Source of the DNA: Clostridium_I sp047718555
GTDB lineage: Bacteria > Bacillota > Clostridia > Clostridiales > Clostridiaceae
Length of the DNA: 64,000 bases
Reading direction: 5' to 3'
Assembly: GCF_047718555.1 (NCBI RefSeq)
Contig: NZ_JBDNRK010000020.1
Location: 1 to 64,000 of the forward strand
How positions within the stretch are numbered: the first letter of the stretch is position 1; each line of letters begins with the position of its first letter. The notes under the pieces were generated by a model. It was not told where the DNA came from and ran no database searches. It saw only the letters and a list, made by a program, of their open reading frames with translations. Both the position numbers and the translations under genes were made by a program. This document shows, one piece after another, positions 9,332 through 18,633 of this stretch.

Positions 9332-10051
9332 CTATACATTACTCTTTAAGTTTTTATTCTTCAATTCAAAATAGAAATTAATATAAGTCAGCTGCATATA
9401 AGGTATTACATATAATCCAACTATCCCAAAGGTTATACCAACTAATATAATCCATCCGATAAAACTAAGACCTGTTAAAAATAACTTCCATACATATCCT
9501 TTTGTCAATTGTAAACTGATTTTTATGGATTCTATGACACCAATTGATTTATCTTCTGCTATAATTATAGCAGAGAATATTACTCTAAAAGATATATAAA
9601 TGGTTCCTATAATTCCGATTAAAATGAGAATAATTAAAATAATTATTGATAGAGCATTAAAATCATTAAATTGAACTATTATAAATCCTATTAGACCTAA
9701 TATTAAATAGAGAACGGCAATAGCTATACTTATTAATAACTGAAATCCAAGTGCTTTATGAAAAGAATGAAACTCTGAAAATAATAAATTAATTTTTGTA
9801 TCTTTATCTCTATCAGAATAGCTTATAAAATATTTATAAAATCCAATTAAAAATAATGAAGACCATATAATGGATACAATTGGGACAATTATATCTGCTG
9901 GTGTATTACCTATTGTACTTCTTATAATAAAATTTATTATCTCTGGAATAGATATTGTAATTAAATAATAAAGAAATGTTGCTAAAGCCGCCTTTCCTTT
10001 TCTTCCCCTTAAACTTTCTTTTGCTTTTGATTTTATTTCACTAATATACAT
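9332..10051 (-). CDS. DUF975 family integral membrane protein
   Basis: The protein starts with the family hallmark MYISEIKSKAKESLRGRKGK, a soluble amphipathic segment, followed by about five to six hydrophobic helices. DUF975 proteins are widespread in Firmicutes and have no established biochemical role. At 239 residues the length is normal. The ATG follows GGAGG by 9 bases, and a terminator follows. The neighbours are unrelated, so the context gives no clue to function. Confidence 0.8.
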   Translation of the reverse strand: MYISEIKSKAKESLRGRKGKAALATFLYYLITISIPEIINFIIRSTIGNTPADIIVPIVSIIWSSLFLIGFYKYFISYSDRDKDTKINLLFSEFHSFHKALGFQLLISIAIAVLYLILGLIGFIIVQFNDFNALSIIILIILILIGIIGTIYISFRVIFSAIIIAEDKSIGVIESIKISLQLTKGYVWKLFLTGLSFIGWIILVGITFGIVGLYVIPYMQLTYINFYFELKNKNLKSNV

Positions 10052-10208
10052 TTAATAAAACCTCCTCCAAATTTTAGAGCACTAACCATTGAAATTTTCT
10101 ATATTCAATAAATTATCACACCCCTTTAAATTAAATTTATTCTTTAAAGTAAACTTATATGACTATATAACGACAAATATGAAACTCTATTAAAAAAATT
10201 CAAAAAAA

Positions 10209-10250
10209 CGAACATACTCCAATATTTTTAAAATATTGGAGTATGTTGTA
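10209..10250 (-). terminator. Intrinsic terminator after the CNNM/CBS transporter gene
   Basis: A perfect long stem (AACATACTCCAATATTTT with its complement) is followed on the minus strand by CGTTTTTTT. It terminates the gene ending at 10273. Confidence 0.85.
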
Positions 10251-10272
10251 TTAATAGAATATTTGTGTGATT

Positions 10273-11571
10273 TTATTGTTGTTTTGATATTCCCTTAATA
10301 AGCAATTTACTTATTCTCTTCTTATTACATTTTAATATAATAAACTCATAATTTGAATAAATAATTTTCTGATTAATTTTAGGATAGGAACTTAACTGAG
10401 AATAAGCCCAGCCTCCTATAGTATCAATGTTTTCCACATTAATATCAGTTTCTAGAAGTTCATTGATGTCCTCAATAAGTACTTTACCGTCTACAATATA
10501 ATTTCCCTCTTCATTTTTATTGATTTCTTTGCTCTCCTCATCAAACTCATCCTGTATATCTCCAACAATTTCTTCCAGTATATCTTCAATTGTAGCTAGT
10601 CCAGCTGTACCACCATATTCATCAATTATTATTGCTATCTGAGCTTTTTCCCTTTTAAAGGTCTTAAGCAACTCACTTATAGATAATGATTCAGGAACAA
10701 ATTTTATTTCACGAATAATTCCCTTTATATCCTGATTATTGCCATGTATCTTCTGTTCATATAGGTCTTTGATGTGTATAAATCCAATAATATTATCTTT
10801 GCCCTCTCTATAAACTGGATATCTGGTAAATTGTTCTTTCAGTGTGGTTTCTATTATTTCATCAAAAGTATCATCAATGGAAATACACTCCATATCCGTA
10901 CGGGGCACCATTATTTCCTTTACCGTTGTCTCAGAAAAATCAAATATATTATCTACAAATGTTAATTCAGTTTTATCTATAAGTCCATGATTATAGCTGT
11001 CTTCAACTAATAATTTTATCTCTTCATCAGTATGGGCTGCTTCATGCTCTTCTACCTGTGAAATATGAAATATTCTTAGGACTAAATTAGTACTATGATT
11101 AAATGTCCACATTATAGGAAAGGTTAACTTGTAAAACATAATTAAGGGTAATGCTGTATATAAGGCGATATTCTCTGCGCTTATAATTGCTATGGATTTA
11201 GGAGCCAATTCACCAAGCACTATATGAAAAGCTGTTATTATTGCAAAGCCAAACACGAAAGAAATAGAATGAATAGCACTCTCTGGCATGTGCATAAGAT
11301 TAAATAAAGGCATAAGTATATCTGCTACAGCTGGCTCTCCTATCCAGCCTAAACCTAAAGAAGCTAAAGTTATTCCAAGCTGACAGGCAGACAAATATGA
11401 ATTTAGATCATTTACCACTTTTTCTGTAAATCTTGCACTTTTATTTCCCTCATGTACCAAAGTCTCTATTCTGGATTTTCTTACCTTTACCATTGCAAAT
11501 TCAGTAGCCACAAAAAAACCATTCATAAATACAAGTAAAATAACGATAATAATATTTATAAAAATAATCAT
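10273..11571 (-). CDS. Hemolysin C / CNNM-CBS domain membrane protein
   Basis: This is a CNNM/CorC-type protein: an N-terminal DUF21 membrane domain (first helix MIIFINIIIVILLVFMNGFF, then a LGWIGEPAV-type segment), a pair of CBS domains (IMVPRTDMECISIDDTFDEI and IIDEYGGTAGLATIEDILEE regions) and the C-terminal CorC_HlyC domain. Such proteins are magnesium or other divalent cation transporters or their regulators; the hemolysin name is historical. At 432 residues it is full length. GGGGAGG lies rather far upstream of the ATG (13 bases). It is monocistronic with a terminator. Confidence 0.88.
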   Translation of the reverse strand: MIIFINIIIVILLVFMNGFFVATEFAMVKVRKSRIETLVHEGNKSARFTEKVVNDLNSYLSACQLGITLASLGLGWIGEPAVADILMPLFNLMHMPESAIHSISFVFGFAIITAFHIVLGELAPKSIAIISAENIALYTALPLIMFYKLTFPIMWTFNHSTNLVLRIFHISQVEEHEAAHTDEEIKLLVEDSYNHGLIDKTELTFVDNIFDFSETTVKEIMVPRTDMECISIDDTFDEIIETTLKEQFTRYPVYREGKDNIIGFIHIKDLYEQKIHGNNQDIKGIIREIKFVPESLSISELLKTFKREKAQIAIIIDEYGGTAGLATIEDILEEIVGDIQDEFDEESKEINKNEEGNYIVDGKVLIEDINELLETDINVENIDTIGGWAYSQLSSYPKINQKIIYSNYEFIILKCNKKRISKLLIKGISKQQ

Positions 11572-12076
11572 ATAGTGATGAATTCCTCCCCAATAAATTT
11601 TAATCTTTTAAAGCTAATTTTTCTAGCATTCCTTCTATACAATTTATCAGGTATATTTTGGTGTTTCCTGTCTACATCCATTTATCTTTTCTCCTAAATT
11701 TTATTATATTGGTATAATTATCATATCAGTCACATATTATTAAGTCAAATTATTACATATTAATTATTCTCTATTTCACTATTAAAATTTGGTTCTATTA
11801 ATTTTGTGTATTCTTTTCCCCAATCACACATGGATTTTAAAGCAGGCTTTATGCTTTCTCCAATCTCCGTAAGCCCATATTTACTCTCCTGACTAGTGTA
11901 AATTATCTGAATATTTTATTAATATATATAATATCATTTTTGATACCAAGTTTCAAATTTGTGCATACTTTAAAATTGCTATACTCAATGTTATTATTTT
12001 TATATAATAATGTAAATTACACATTATATACTTTTTATTTATTTTCAAATACTATCTATGTGAAAGGACGATTTTT
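11572..12076. other. Intergenic region with decayed gene pair
   Basis: This spacer of about 500 bp holds the HxlR remnant (11760-11912, minus) and the promoter region of the nitroreductase remnant (plus). I see no further gene, RNA or hairpin. Confidence 0.5.
11760..11912 (-). pseudogene. HxlR family transcriptional regulator remnant
   Basis: On the minus strand an open frame reads ESKYGLTEIGESIKPAL, then CDWGKEYTKL, ending at a stop at 11760-11762. This is the C-terminal end of an HxlR-type winged-helix regulator (the usual YSLTELG ... WG motif). Upstream, in-frame stops appear and the DNA-binding N-terminal part of about 60 residues is missing. It lies divergent to a truncated nitroreductase, a common functional pairing, so both probably decayed together. 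Confidence 0.7.
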
Positions 12077-12262
12077 ATGAACGAAGTTTTAAAGACACTT
12101 AAAAGTATAAGAGCATATTTACCAGATCAGATACCTGATGAAGACTTGCAGGCGATACTTGAAGCGGGCATTTATGCACCTACTGCTCATAATGACCAGC
12201 CATGGCATTTTACAATTATACAGAATAAAGAGAAACTTCAATATATCCAAAACGAAATTTAG
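12077..12262 (+). pseudogene. Truncated nitroreductase family protein
   Basis: The 61-residue frame has the N-terminal part of an FMN-dependent nitroreductase: LKTLKSIRAYLPDQIPDEDL, then a LEAGIYAPTAHNDQPWHF segment with the FMN-contacting residues. Family members have 160-200 residues; this one stops soon after QNKEKLQYIQ. No continuation is seen in the following 90 bases. AAAGGACG lies before the ATG, so it could still be translated, but the missing C-terminal half makes activity unlikely. Confidence 0.75.
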
Positions 12263-12349
12263 ATGTGATTAATTATATAAAATAGAATTTAAATAAGGTA
12301 ACTATAAATTCAGGTCAATAATTATAAAAAAATAAAACTCCAATTTTAT

Positions 12350-12376
12350 AGAGAAGCTAAACAATAGCTTCTCTCA
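12350..12376 (-). terminator. Hairpin at the end of the GalT-like gene
   Basis: AGAGAAGCTA TTGT TTAGCTTCTCT overlaps the stop codon of the gene ending at 12357 on the minus strand. The following bases (ATAAAATT) give only a weak T-tract. Confidence 0.5.
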
Positions 12377-13310
12377 AATTTTTAGCTGCAATCTCAGGTA
12401 AAACCGTATTTACCATTATTCCTGTACTAATCTCAAAACCCGCTCCCTTTACTGTTCTAGGACATATTTCAATATAGAAATGATAGTATTCATTATCCTC
12501 TTTAATAAAATTATAATATATATTATAGGAAATGTTCTCTCCAAGTACTCTATGAAGCTTATTTGTTACAACTTTTAGCATATCACTTAGGTCATCTATT
12601 TCCCTTTTATCTAAATTCAGCATAGTACTGGAATGTTTTCTTTTTACAATCTGAATTTCATATTTGTAGGTAGAAGAATAAGGGCAAAGGGCTATAAACT
12701 CTTTGCCCTCATACACAATTCTCTCTTTTATCTGAATTTCATTTTTTAATATATCACATAAAGCACACATGTTATTATTTTTATAATATTCTTTTGTGTT
12801 TTCTATTTCTTTTTTTACCTTTTCTGGCATAATATTAATACCCACAATTTGAGAATGGGGGTGCTGCAATGATGCTCCTGCATCTCTACCATTATTTTTA
12901 AATATCTGTACATATTTAATAAATTTATTTTCATATATATCCTTTGAAACATTAATATAAGCCTTTATTATTTCAGCTATATGCACTTTTTCAAGTTCAT
13001 AAAAACTTTTACTATGCTCTCTTCCCTCAATGACTACATAATGGAAACCGTATATATTACTTTTAGTGTCTTCTTTTTTTAATACAATAGGATATTTATT
13101 TTCTACTACTGTAACTGGATATGAACCTTCACTGTCATAAATCTTTTCCGCTGTCATATGCTGATTTGCAATACAAAACGGACAATCCTCCCTAAATTTC
13201 ATTTTTCCAATGTAATTTTTACTGGAAGAAAAATCTGTTGGTCGTTTTGAGCGGTTTTCTGACATTATTACAGTTTCCTTGGAAATAGGATTTATTCTCA
13301 TATGCGGCAC
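12357..13310 (-). CDS. galT: Galactose-1-phosphate uridylyltransferase-like HIT family protein
   Basis: GalT moves UMP between glucose-1-phosphate and galactose-1-phosphate. Support comes from the N-terminal INPISKETVIMSENRSKRP segment, a zinc-type CPFC pair, and the HIT-like active-site motif GASLQHPHSQIVG (nucleophile in HPH), with CALC later. Length fits the family (about 320). I favour the GTG at 13310 because GAGGAGGAG lies 6 bases before it; the ATG at 13373 gives 21 extra residues but has no ribosome site and abuts the A-type repeat. No other galactose genes are near, and GalT-like ADP-glucose phosphorylases look similar, so the substrate is not certain. Confidence 0.75.
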   Translation of the reverse strand: MPHMRINPISKETVIMSENRSKRPTDFSSSKNYIGKMKFREDCPFCIANQHMTAEKIYDSEGSYPVTVVENKYPIVLKKEDTKSNIYGFHYVVIEGREHSKSFYELEKVHIAEIIKAYINVSKDIYENKFIKYVQIFKNNGRDAGASLQHPHSQIVGINIMPEKVKKEIENTKEYYKNNNMCALCDILKNEIQIKERIVYEGKEFIALCPYSSTYKYEIQIVKRKHSSTMLNLDKREIDDLSDMLKVVTNKLHRVLGENISYNIYYNFIKEDNEYYHFYIEICPRTVKGAGFEISTGIMVNTVLPEIAAKNLREAIV

Positions 13311-13390
13311 TGCCAACTCCTCCTCAACACTCCTTGCTATACAATTTTCATTAGTAACCTTTAAGGAACACATGATTACAAAATATTCAT

Positions 13391-13452
13391 GCTATCTTTG
13401 TCTATCTTCACCTTTTGAAGGTGTAGTGTTACAGTGGCTAGTTATCGGATAA
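13391..13452 (+). repeat. Repeat family A, diverged right-end copy A5
   Basis: The bases GTGTTACAGTGGCTAGTTATCGGATAAA resemble the right end of the A elements (for example 26311-26341). An internal CTTCACC/GGTGAAG-like hairpin precedes it. The left-end hairpin of the family is not recognisable. The repeat covers the last codons and the stop of hemL. Confidence 0.45.
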
Positions 13453-14742
13453 ATTACTAAAAGCATTTCTTACAGCCCTTATAGTATTTTCAATATCCTC
13501 CTCACTATGAGCCTGTGAAATAAAGAAGGTTTCAAATTGAGATGGAGGCAAATATATTCCCTGCTGAAGCATAGCTTTAAAATACCTTCCAAACACTTCT
13601 GTATTACATTTTCTGGCATCCTCATAATTTTCTATCTTTTTCTTGGAAAAAAATAAAGTGACCATAGAACCGACTCTATTTACAGTAGCTTCAATTTTAA
13701 AATCAGCTATAGCTTTTTCTATTCCCTGCTGCAGCTTTTGCCCTTTATTTTCAAGTTCTTCATACACTTTTGGATTGTTCTTTAAATATGTTAAAGTTGT
13801 AATTCCTGCAGTCATAGACAGTGGATTACCTGATAAAGTACCTGCCTGATATACAGGACCCAGTGGAGCTACACACTGCATTATTTGCTTTTTGCCACCA
13901 TAAGCACCTACTGGAAGCCCTCCCCCTATTATCTTACCAAAGCAAGTTAAATCTGGTTCCACCTTATATAGACTTTGTGCTCCAGAAAGCGCCACTCTAA
14001 ACCCAGTCATAACTTCATCTATAATTAAAATACTGCTGTATTCTCTTGTAACTTTTCGTACATAGTCCATAAACTCCTGAGTTGCAGGAACTACTCCCAT
14101 ATTACCAGAAATAGGTTCCATAATAACTGCTGCAATGTCATTTCCATATTCTTTAAATATACTGTCAATGGATTCTATACTATTATATTCAGCAACTATA
14201 GTATTGTCAGTAATACTTTCTGGTACTCCGCTGCTGCTTGGCACTCCGTGAGTTAAGGCCCCTGAACCTGCCTGAACTAGAAGACAATCGCCATGACCAT
14301 GATAATTACCTGCAAATTTTACTATCTTATTTCTTCCAGTATATCCTCTTGCCACTCTTAGAGCACTCATAGTAGCTTCTGTTCCTGAATTCACCATTCT
14401 TATCATTTCTACTGATGGTACAATTGACCTTATAAGTTCTGCAATTTCAACTTCAAGCCTTGTAGGTGCCCCAAAACTTAAGGAATTATCTATCTGATCT
14501 TTTAATTTATTATTTACTATTTTAGAATTATGCCCTAAAATCATAGGACCATAGGAACCTATGTAATCTATGTATTCATTACCATCTTCATCATAAATTT
14601 TACTTCCATCAGCCCTCACTATAAAGGGTGGATCTATATCAAGACCTTTAAACGCTCTTACAGGACTGTTTACACCACCAGGAATAATCTCTTTCGCTCT
14701 CCTGAAGAGTTCCTCTGACTTTACATTATGCATTTTTTTCAT
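13438..14742 (-). CDS. hemL: Glutamate-1-semialdehyde 2,1-aminomutase
   Basis: HemL converts glutamate-1-semialdehyde to 5-aminolevulinate with PLP, the second step of the C5 tetrapyrrole pathway. It has the aminotransferase fold III signatures, including ATMSALRVARGYTGRNKIVK, the IIDEVMTGFRVALSGAQ region and the PLP-lysine segment CFGKIIGGGLPVGAYGG. At 434 residues it is full length. The ATG follows GAGGTG by 7 bases. Its last codons, LSDN and stop, lie in sequence resembling repeat family A. It is separated from cobA/hemD by a perfect hairpin, so it may have its own promoter or be partly terminated. Confidence 0.95.
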   Translation of the reverse strand: MKKMHNVKSEELFRRAKEIIPGGVNSPVRAFKGLDIDPPFIVRADGSKIYDEDGNEYIDYIGSYGPMILGHNSKIVNNKLKDQIDNSLSFGAPTRLEVEIAELIRSIVPSVEMIRMVNSGTEATMSALRVARGYTGRNKIVKFAGNYHGHGDCLLVQAGSGALTHGVPSSSGVPESITDNTIVAEYNSIESIDSIFKEYGNDIAAVIMEPISGNMGVVPATQEFMDYVRKVTREYSSILIIDEVMTGFRVALSGAQSLYKVEPDLTCFGKIIGGGLPVGAYGGKKQIMQCVAPLGPVYQAGTLSGNPLSMTAGITTLTYLKNNPKVYEELENKGQKLQQGIEKAIADFKIEATVNRVGSMVTLFFSKKKIENYEDARKCNTEVFGRYFKAMLQQGIYLPPSQFETFFISQAHSEEDIENTIRAVRNAFSNLSDN

Positions 14743-14800
14743 TATAATTCACCTCGTATATTACATAGTAGTTAATTTAAGAAAATTGCGAACTAAATCC

Positions 14801-14835
14801 GGAAAAATTTACACCCCAGGGGTGTAAATTTTTCC
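14801..14835 (-). terminator. Perfect hairpin between cobA/hemD and hemL
   Basis: GGAAAAATTTACACC pairs perfectly with GGTGTAAATTTTTCC around CCAGG. It begins 6 bases after the cobA/hemD stop codon. The T residues are inside the stem, so it can act as a terminator, a partial terminator or an mRNA end-protecting hairpin. Confidence 0.6.
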
Positions 14836-14840
14836 AGATA

Positions 14841-16328
14841 TTATCTTAACAAATCAATAATCCCCTCCACATTATGAGTTTTTGCACACTTGTAATTATT
14901 AATATTAACTTTTTCAAGAGCCTTTTCAGTTATAGGCCCTATACATATTATTTCTTTTTCCTCTAATAATTTGAAATCCAATTTACTCTCTTTAAGATTC
15001 TTCATAAATCCCTTTACACATGATGGACTGGTAAAGGTAAGTACATTAACCTGCTCTAAAATTTTCAATAGTTTACCTGACTCATACTGTGGAGTTACCA
15101 CATCGTATATATATACTACCTCCAGCTCCGCTCCAATTTCTTCAAGAGTTTCTGCAATGGAATTATGTGCAATATTAGAAGTTGGCATTAGTACCTTTTC
15201 TCCCCTTTTAACTCTATGCTTTAACTCTTCTGCTAATTTTTCTGATTGGAATTCCTTTGGGAAAATTTCTGACTTTAAATAGTAGTTATTTAAAGCTTTT
15301 TCTGTAGCACTGCCAATTACAGCTATTTTAGCTTTACTTATGGCTCTTATGTCTTCCTTATATTTCATTAATCCCTTAATAAATATTTTTACAGCATTTT
15401 CACTGGTAAATACTAGCCAATCATACTTTCCTATATCTAAATATATTTCCTTATTTCTATCAATATTATCCTTTACTTCTATCATAGGCAGTTCTACAGG
15501 AACTGCATCTATATCTTTAAGTCTTGAGCATATCTTCTGTGATTGTTCTTTTGATCTGGTTACCAGCACTCTCTTTTTAAAGCTAATTTTATCTTCAAAC
15601 CAGTTTAGATATTCTCTAAGTGAAACCACCTCTCCAACTACAATTAATGCGGGAGATTCCATTTCAGCCTTAAAGTTTCCAATGTTCTCTAAGGTTCCGC
15701 ACACTGTTTTCTGATTTACACGAGTACCATTGGATATTACAGCTACAGGAGTTTCTCTTTTCTTACCGTAATTTATAAGATTTTCGCATATAGTATCCAG
15801 ATTGTTAAGTCCCATAAAGAAAAGCAAGGTTCCAGAAAGTTTTGCTATGACCTTATAATCTATAGCTTCTTCCTGTTTAGATGGATTTTCATGACCTGTT
15901 ATTACATGAAAGGAACTGCTTACATTTCTATGTGTTACTGGAATTCCTGCATAGGCAGTTACAGCATTTACTGCTGAAATTCCAGGTACAATTTCGAATT
16001 TTATTCCCTCTTTGAAAAGATGAATCGCCTCTTCGCTGCCTCTTCCAAACACGAAAGGATCTCCTCCCTTTAGCCTTACCACACATTTGCCTTGTTTCGC
16101 TTTATCTGCCAATATTTCATTGATATTATGCTGAGGTATGGTATGATTACCTGCTTTTTTCCCTGCATCTATCTTTTCAGCTGATTCCTTAGCATAAGAC
16201 AAAAGCTTTGTGTTTATAAGTCTGTCATATACTATTACGTCTGATTTTTTTATACATTCCAATGCCTTTAAGGTTATAAGCTTTTCATCTCCTGAACCAG
16301 CCCCAATAATATATACTATACCCTCCAC
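14841..16328 (-). CDS. cobA/hemD: Fused uroporphyrinogen-III C-methyltransferase / uroporphyrinogen-III synthase
   Basis: Residues 1 to about 240 form a SAM-dependent uroporphyrinogen-III methyltransferase (VYIIGAGSGDEKLITLKALE, VVRLKGGDPFVFGRGSEE, IPVTHRNVSSSFHVITGH) that makes precorrin-2. Residues from about 250 form a HemD-type uroporphyrinogen-III synthase (VLVTRSKEQSQKI, VFTSENAVKIF, LTFTSPSCVKGF). The fusion is common in Clostridium. The gene starts 2 bases after hemC. With precorrin-2 dehydrogenase at 33717 it supplies siroheme for the sulfite reductase of this window. Confidence 0.93.
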   Translation of the reverse strand: MEGIVYIIGAGSGDEKLITLKALECIKKSDVIVYDRLINTKLLSYAKESAEKIDAGKKAGNHTIPQHNINEILADKAKQGKCVVRLKGGDPFVFGRGSEEAIHLFKEGIKFEIVPGISAVNAVTAYAGIPVTHRNVSSSFHVITGHENPSKQEEAIDYKVIAKLSGTLLFFMGLNNLDTICENLINYGKKRETPVAVISNGTRVNQKTVCGTLENIGNFKAEMESPALIVVGEVVSLREYLNWFEDKISFKKRVLVTRSKEQSQKICSRLKDIDAVPVELPMIEVKDNIDRNKEIYLDIGKYDWLVFTSENAVKIFIKGLMKYKEDIRAISKAKIAVIGSATEKALNNYYLKSEIFPKEFQSEKLAEELKHRVKRGEKVLMPTSNIAHNSIAETLEEIGAELEVVYIYDVVTPQYESGKLLKILEQVNVLTFTSPSCVKGFMKNLKESKLDFKLLEEKEIICIGPITEKALEKVNINNYKCAKTHNVEGIIDLLR

Positions 16329-16330
16329 AA

Positions 16331-17233
16331 TTATTTGCCCTCCTTAAGTTTCACAAGTTTTTTAGCAAGTTCTATACCTATATTTTCATATTCATCTATA
16401 TTACCTACTGCTTTGCTTTTAAAAATAGCAGCATTATCATCATCACATACAAAACCTTCCAGTTCGATTTTACCATTGATTTCAGTGCTGTGAGCACCTA
16501 TAGCAATACTGCATCCTCCATTCATTTCCCTTAAAAAGCTGCGTTCTGAAAGCAAACATTTAAATTCTGTTTCCTTCACCAGAAGGCTTACCATATCCTT
16601 TACTGCCCTGTCTCCACTTCTGAATTCTACACATAATGCTCCCTGACCAACAGAAGGTATACATTTATGTACATCAATGTATTCTGATATTTTATTTTCC
16701 CAGCCCATTCTCTTAAGACCAGCTGCTGCCAATATTATTCCATCTGCTTCTCCATTTAGCATTTTGTTTATCCTGGTATCTATATTTCCTCTTAAAAGTT
16801 TAAACTGAAAATCAGGACGAAGACTCCTAAGCTGTACCATTCTTCTAAGGCTGCTGGTACCTATAACCGCTCTTTCTGGTAAATCCAAAAGAGATATTTT
16901 TTTCTTAGCAATCAGAGCATCTCTTGGATCTTCTCGCTTTAGCACAGACAGAATTTCAAAATCACCTGACACAACATTTTGCACATCCTTCATGCTGTGA
17001 ACAGCTAAATCTATTTCATGATTTTTCAGTGCATTCTCTATTTCTGCTATAAATAATCCTTTACCACCTATTTTGCTTAAACTTTTATCCAGTATCTTAT
17101 CCCCAGTAGTCTTAATCTGCTTTACTTCTATAATAAGATTGGGATAATGCTTTTTCAGGTTTTCAATAACCATATTAGTTTGAGTAACTGCCAATTTACT
17201 TCCACGAGTACCTATTGTAATTTTAGATTTCAT
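16331..17233 (-). CDS. hemC: Hydroxymethylbilane synthase (porphobilinogen deaminase)
   Basis: HemC joins four porphobilinogens into hydroxymethylbilane. Signatures are TIGTRGSKLAVTQT at the N terminus, AVHSMKDV, GTSSLRRMVQLRSLRPD, LRGNIDTRINKM and the dipyrromethane cofactor cysteine in EMNGGCSIAIGAH. Length of 300 is normal. The start is the ATG at 17233 with GAGG 7 bases upstream; a TTG six bases further is in frame but badly placed. It lies 37 bases after hemA and 2 bases before cobA/hemD, so the three are co-transcribed. Confidence 0.96.
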   Translation of the reverse strand: MKSKITIGTRGSKLAVTQTNMVIENLKKHYPNLIIEVKQIKTTGDKILDKSLSKIGGKGLFIAEIENALKNHEIDLAVHSMKDVQNVVSGDFEILSVLKREDPRDALIAKKKISLLDLPERAVIGTSSLRRMVQLRSLRPDFQFKLLRGNIDTRINKMLNGEADGIILAAAGLKRMGWENKISEYIDVHKCIPSVGQGALCVEFRSGDRAVKDMVSLLVKETEFKCLLSERSFLREMNGGCSIAIGAHSTEINGKIELEGFVCDDDNAAIFKSKAVGNIDEYENIGIELAKKLVKLKEGK

Positions 17234-17270
17234 GTACAATCCTCTCTCAACTTTAAATTAAGTTTGTAAG

Positions 17271-18347
17271 CTAAAGTGCAATATCCTTTTCCAAGGTAAG
17301 TCTGGTGGAATTATCACACTGATATATATCTATATTTTCGTTTACAATCCACTCTAAATATTTAGATATATCTTCTTTTAACAACATCATACCCCTATTA
17401 AATTCTATTCTGCGCTTGTTTTCATTTTCTTTTGCTATTTTTTCTATATCATCTACTACATATAATTTTACATTATCTATATTCCCAATGTCTGGTTCTA
17501 CATCTCTTGGCACAGCCAAATCCAATATACACATAGGATTTCCACTATAATTATTTAAGAATTCCTCTTTGTGTATGACAAAATGAGGCGCACTGGTACA
17601 GCTTATTATTATATCCACATCTTTAACAGCTTCATATTTATTATCAAAATCTACACCCTGAATATTATCTGCAATAATTTCCATATCCATAATTTTATTT
17701 TTAGTTCTGTTGGTAACATAAATTTTTTCTACACCTTCAGATAGGAGATATTTTATGGCTATCTTACTCATTTTCCCAAGTCCTACTACAAGGACTTTTT
17801 TACCTTTAAGCTTTCCGAAATGTCTGTGTATAAGCTTTATACCTATTGAACTTACAGATATAGATGCATGAGATATATTTGTAATGGTTTTAACTTTTTT
17901 GGCATTAGTAATAGCACTTAAAAATAATCTGTTTAAAATCTTTCCGCTAGCTTTATTATTAAGTGCCTCACTATAGGCATTTTTCACCTGACCAAGTATC
18001 TGGTCTTCTCCCAATACCATAGACTTAAATCCGTTAGTCACCTGAAAAAGGTGGTCAATAACTTGAAAGCCTGATCTACAGACCACATTGTCTTTAATTT
18101 CCTCTGAATCTATATTAAAAAATGAAGAATAGAAATTACGCAGGTATCCTTCTCCATTTTCTTCTTCCAAAACCCCATATATTTCACTTCTATTACAGGT
18201 AGATAAAATTACAGCTTCCTTTAAAATACCTTCACTTTTTATTCTTTCAAAAGCCCTTTTTATGGCACTAGAAGTAAAATTCACTTTTTCTCTTGTGGTT
18301 AGTTTGCTGTTTTTGTAATCAATCCCAGCCATAACTAAATAATACAT
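17271..18347 (-). CDS. hemA: Glutamyl-tRNA reductase
   Basis: HemA reduces glutamyl-tRNA to glutamate-1-semialdehyde with NADPH, the first step of the C5 pathway. The catalytic cysteine is in ILSTCNRSEIYG, followed by VLGEDQILGQVKNAY and the Rossmann segment KKVLVVGLGKMSKIA. At 358 residues it is shorter than the roughly 400-450 typical of many bacteria, which points to a reduced C-terminal dimerisation domain. GAAGGTG precedes the ATG. A perfect 13-bp inverted repeat at 18431 lies upstream and could be involved in control. Confidence 0.93.
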   Translation of the reverse strand: MYYLVMAGIDYKNSKLTTREKVNFTSSAIKRAFERIKSEGILKEAVILSTCNRSEIYGVLEEENGEGYLRNFYSSFFNIDSEEIKDNVVCRSGFQVIDHLFQVTNGFKSMVLGEDQILGQVKNAYSEALNNKASGKILNRLFLSAITNAKKVKTITNISHASISVSSIGIKLIHRHFGKLKGKKVLVVGLGKMSKIAIKYLLSEGVEKIYVTNRTKNKIMDMEIIADNIQGVDFDNKYEAVKDVDIIISCTSAPHFVIHKEEFLNNYSGNPMCILDLAVPRDVEPDIGNIDNVKLYVVDDIEKIAKENENKRRIEFNRGMMLLKEDISKYLEWIVNENIDIYQCDNSTRLTLEKDIAL

Positions 18348-18430
18348 TTTATATTCACCTTCTAAAATTATTTCTTAATAATTTTACTGAATTAAGTAAG
18401 AATCATTGATCAAATGTCTAAAAATTATTA

Positions 18431-18460
18431 TAGGATAAGACATAGTTATGTCTTATCCTA
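18431..18460. promoter_or_regulatory. Perfect 13-bp inverted repeat upstream of hemA
   Basis: TAGGATAAGACAT AGTT ATGTCTTATCCTA is a perfect palindrome with a 4-base loop, about 84 bases upstream of hemA and downstream of cysNC. It lacks an adjacent T-run on either strand. It could be an operator or a leader hairpin; no known regulator site is recognised. Confidence 0.45.
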
Positions 18461-18565
18461 ATACTATAATATCAATTGTAAAGCATATTAAATAAAATAA
18501 CAAGTTAGAAAATTGTAATTATATACAATTACAATCTACAATATTATAAATAAAGTATCTATTTA

Positions 18566-18620
18566 AGTATCTTAAAAGAAATAGACTATATACTAGCTAC
18601 AGTTATTTCTTTTAAGATGT
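18566..18620 (-). terminator. Hairpin downstream of cysNC
   Basis: ATCTTAAAAGAAATA pairs with TATTTCTTTTAAGAT across a loop of about 20 bases, starting some 15 bases after the cysNC stop. The T-tract behind it is weak, so termination is inferred from position. Confidence 0.5.
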
Positions 18621-18633
18621 ATTATTTTAAAAT

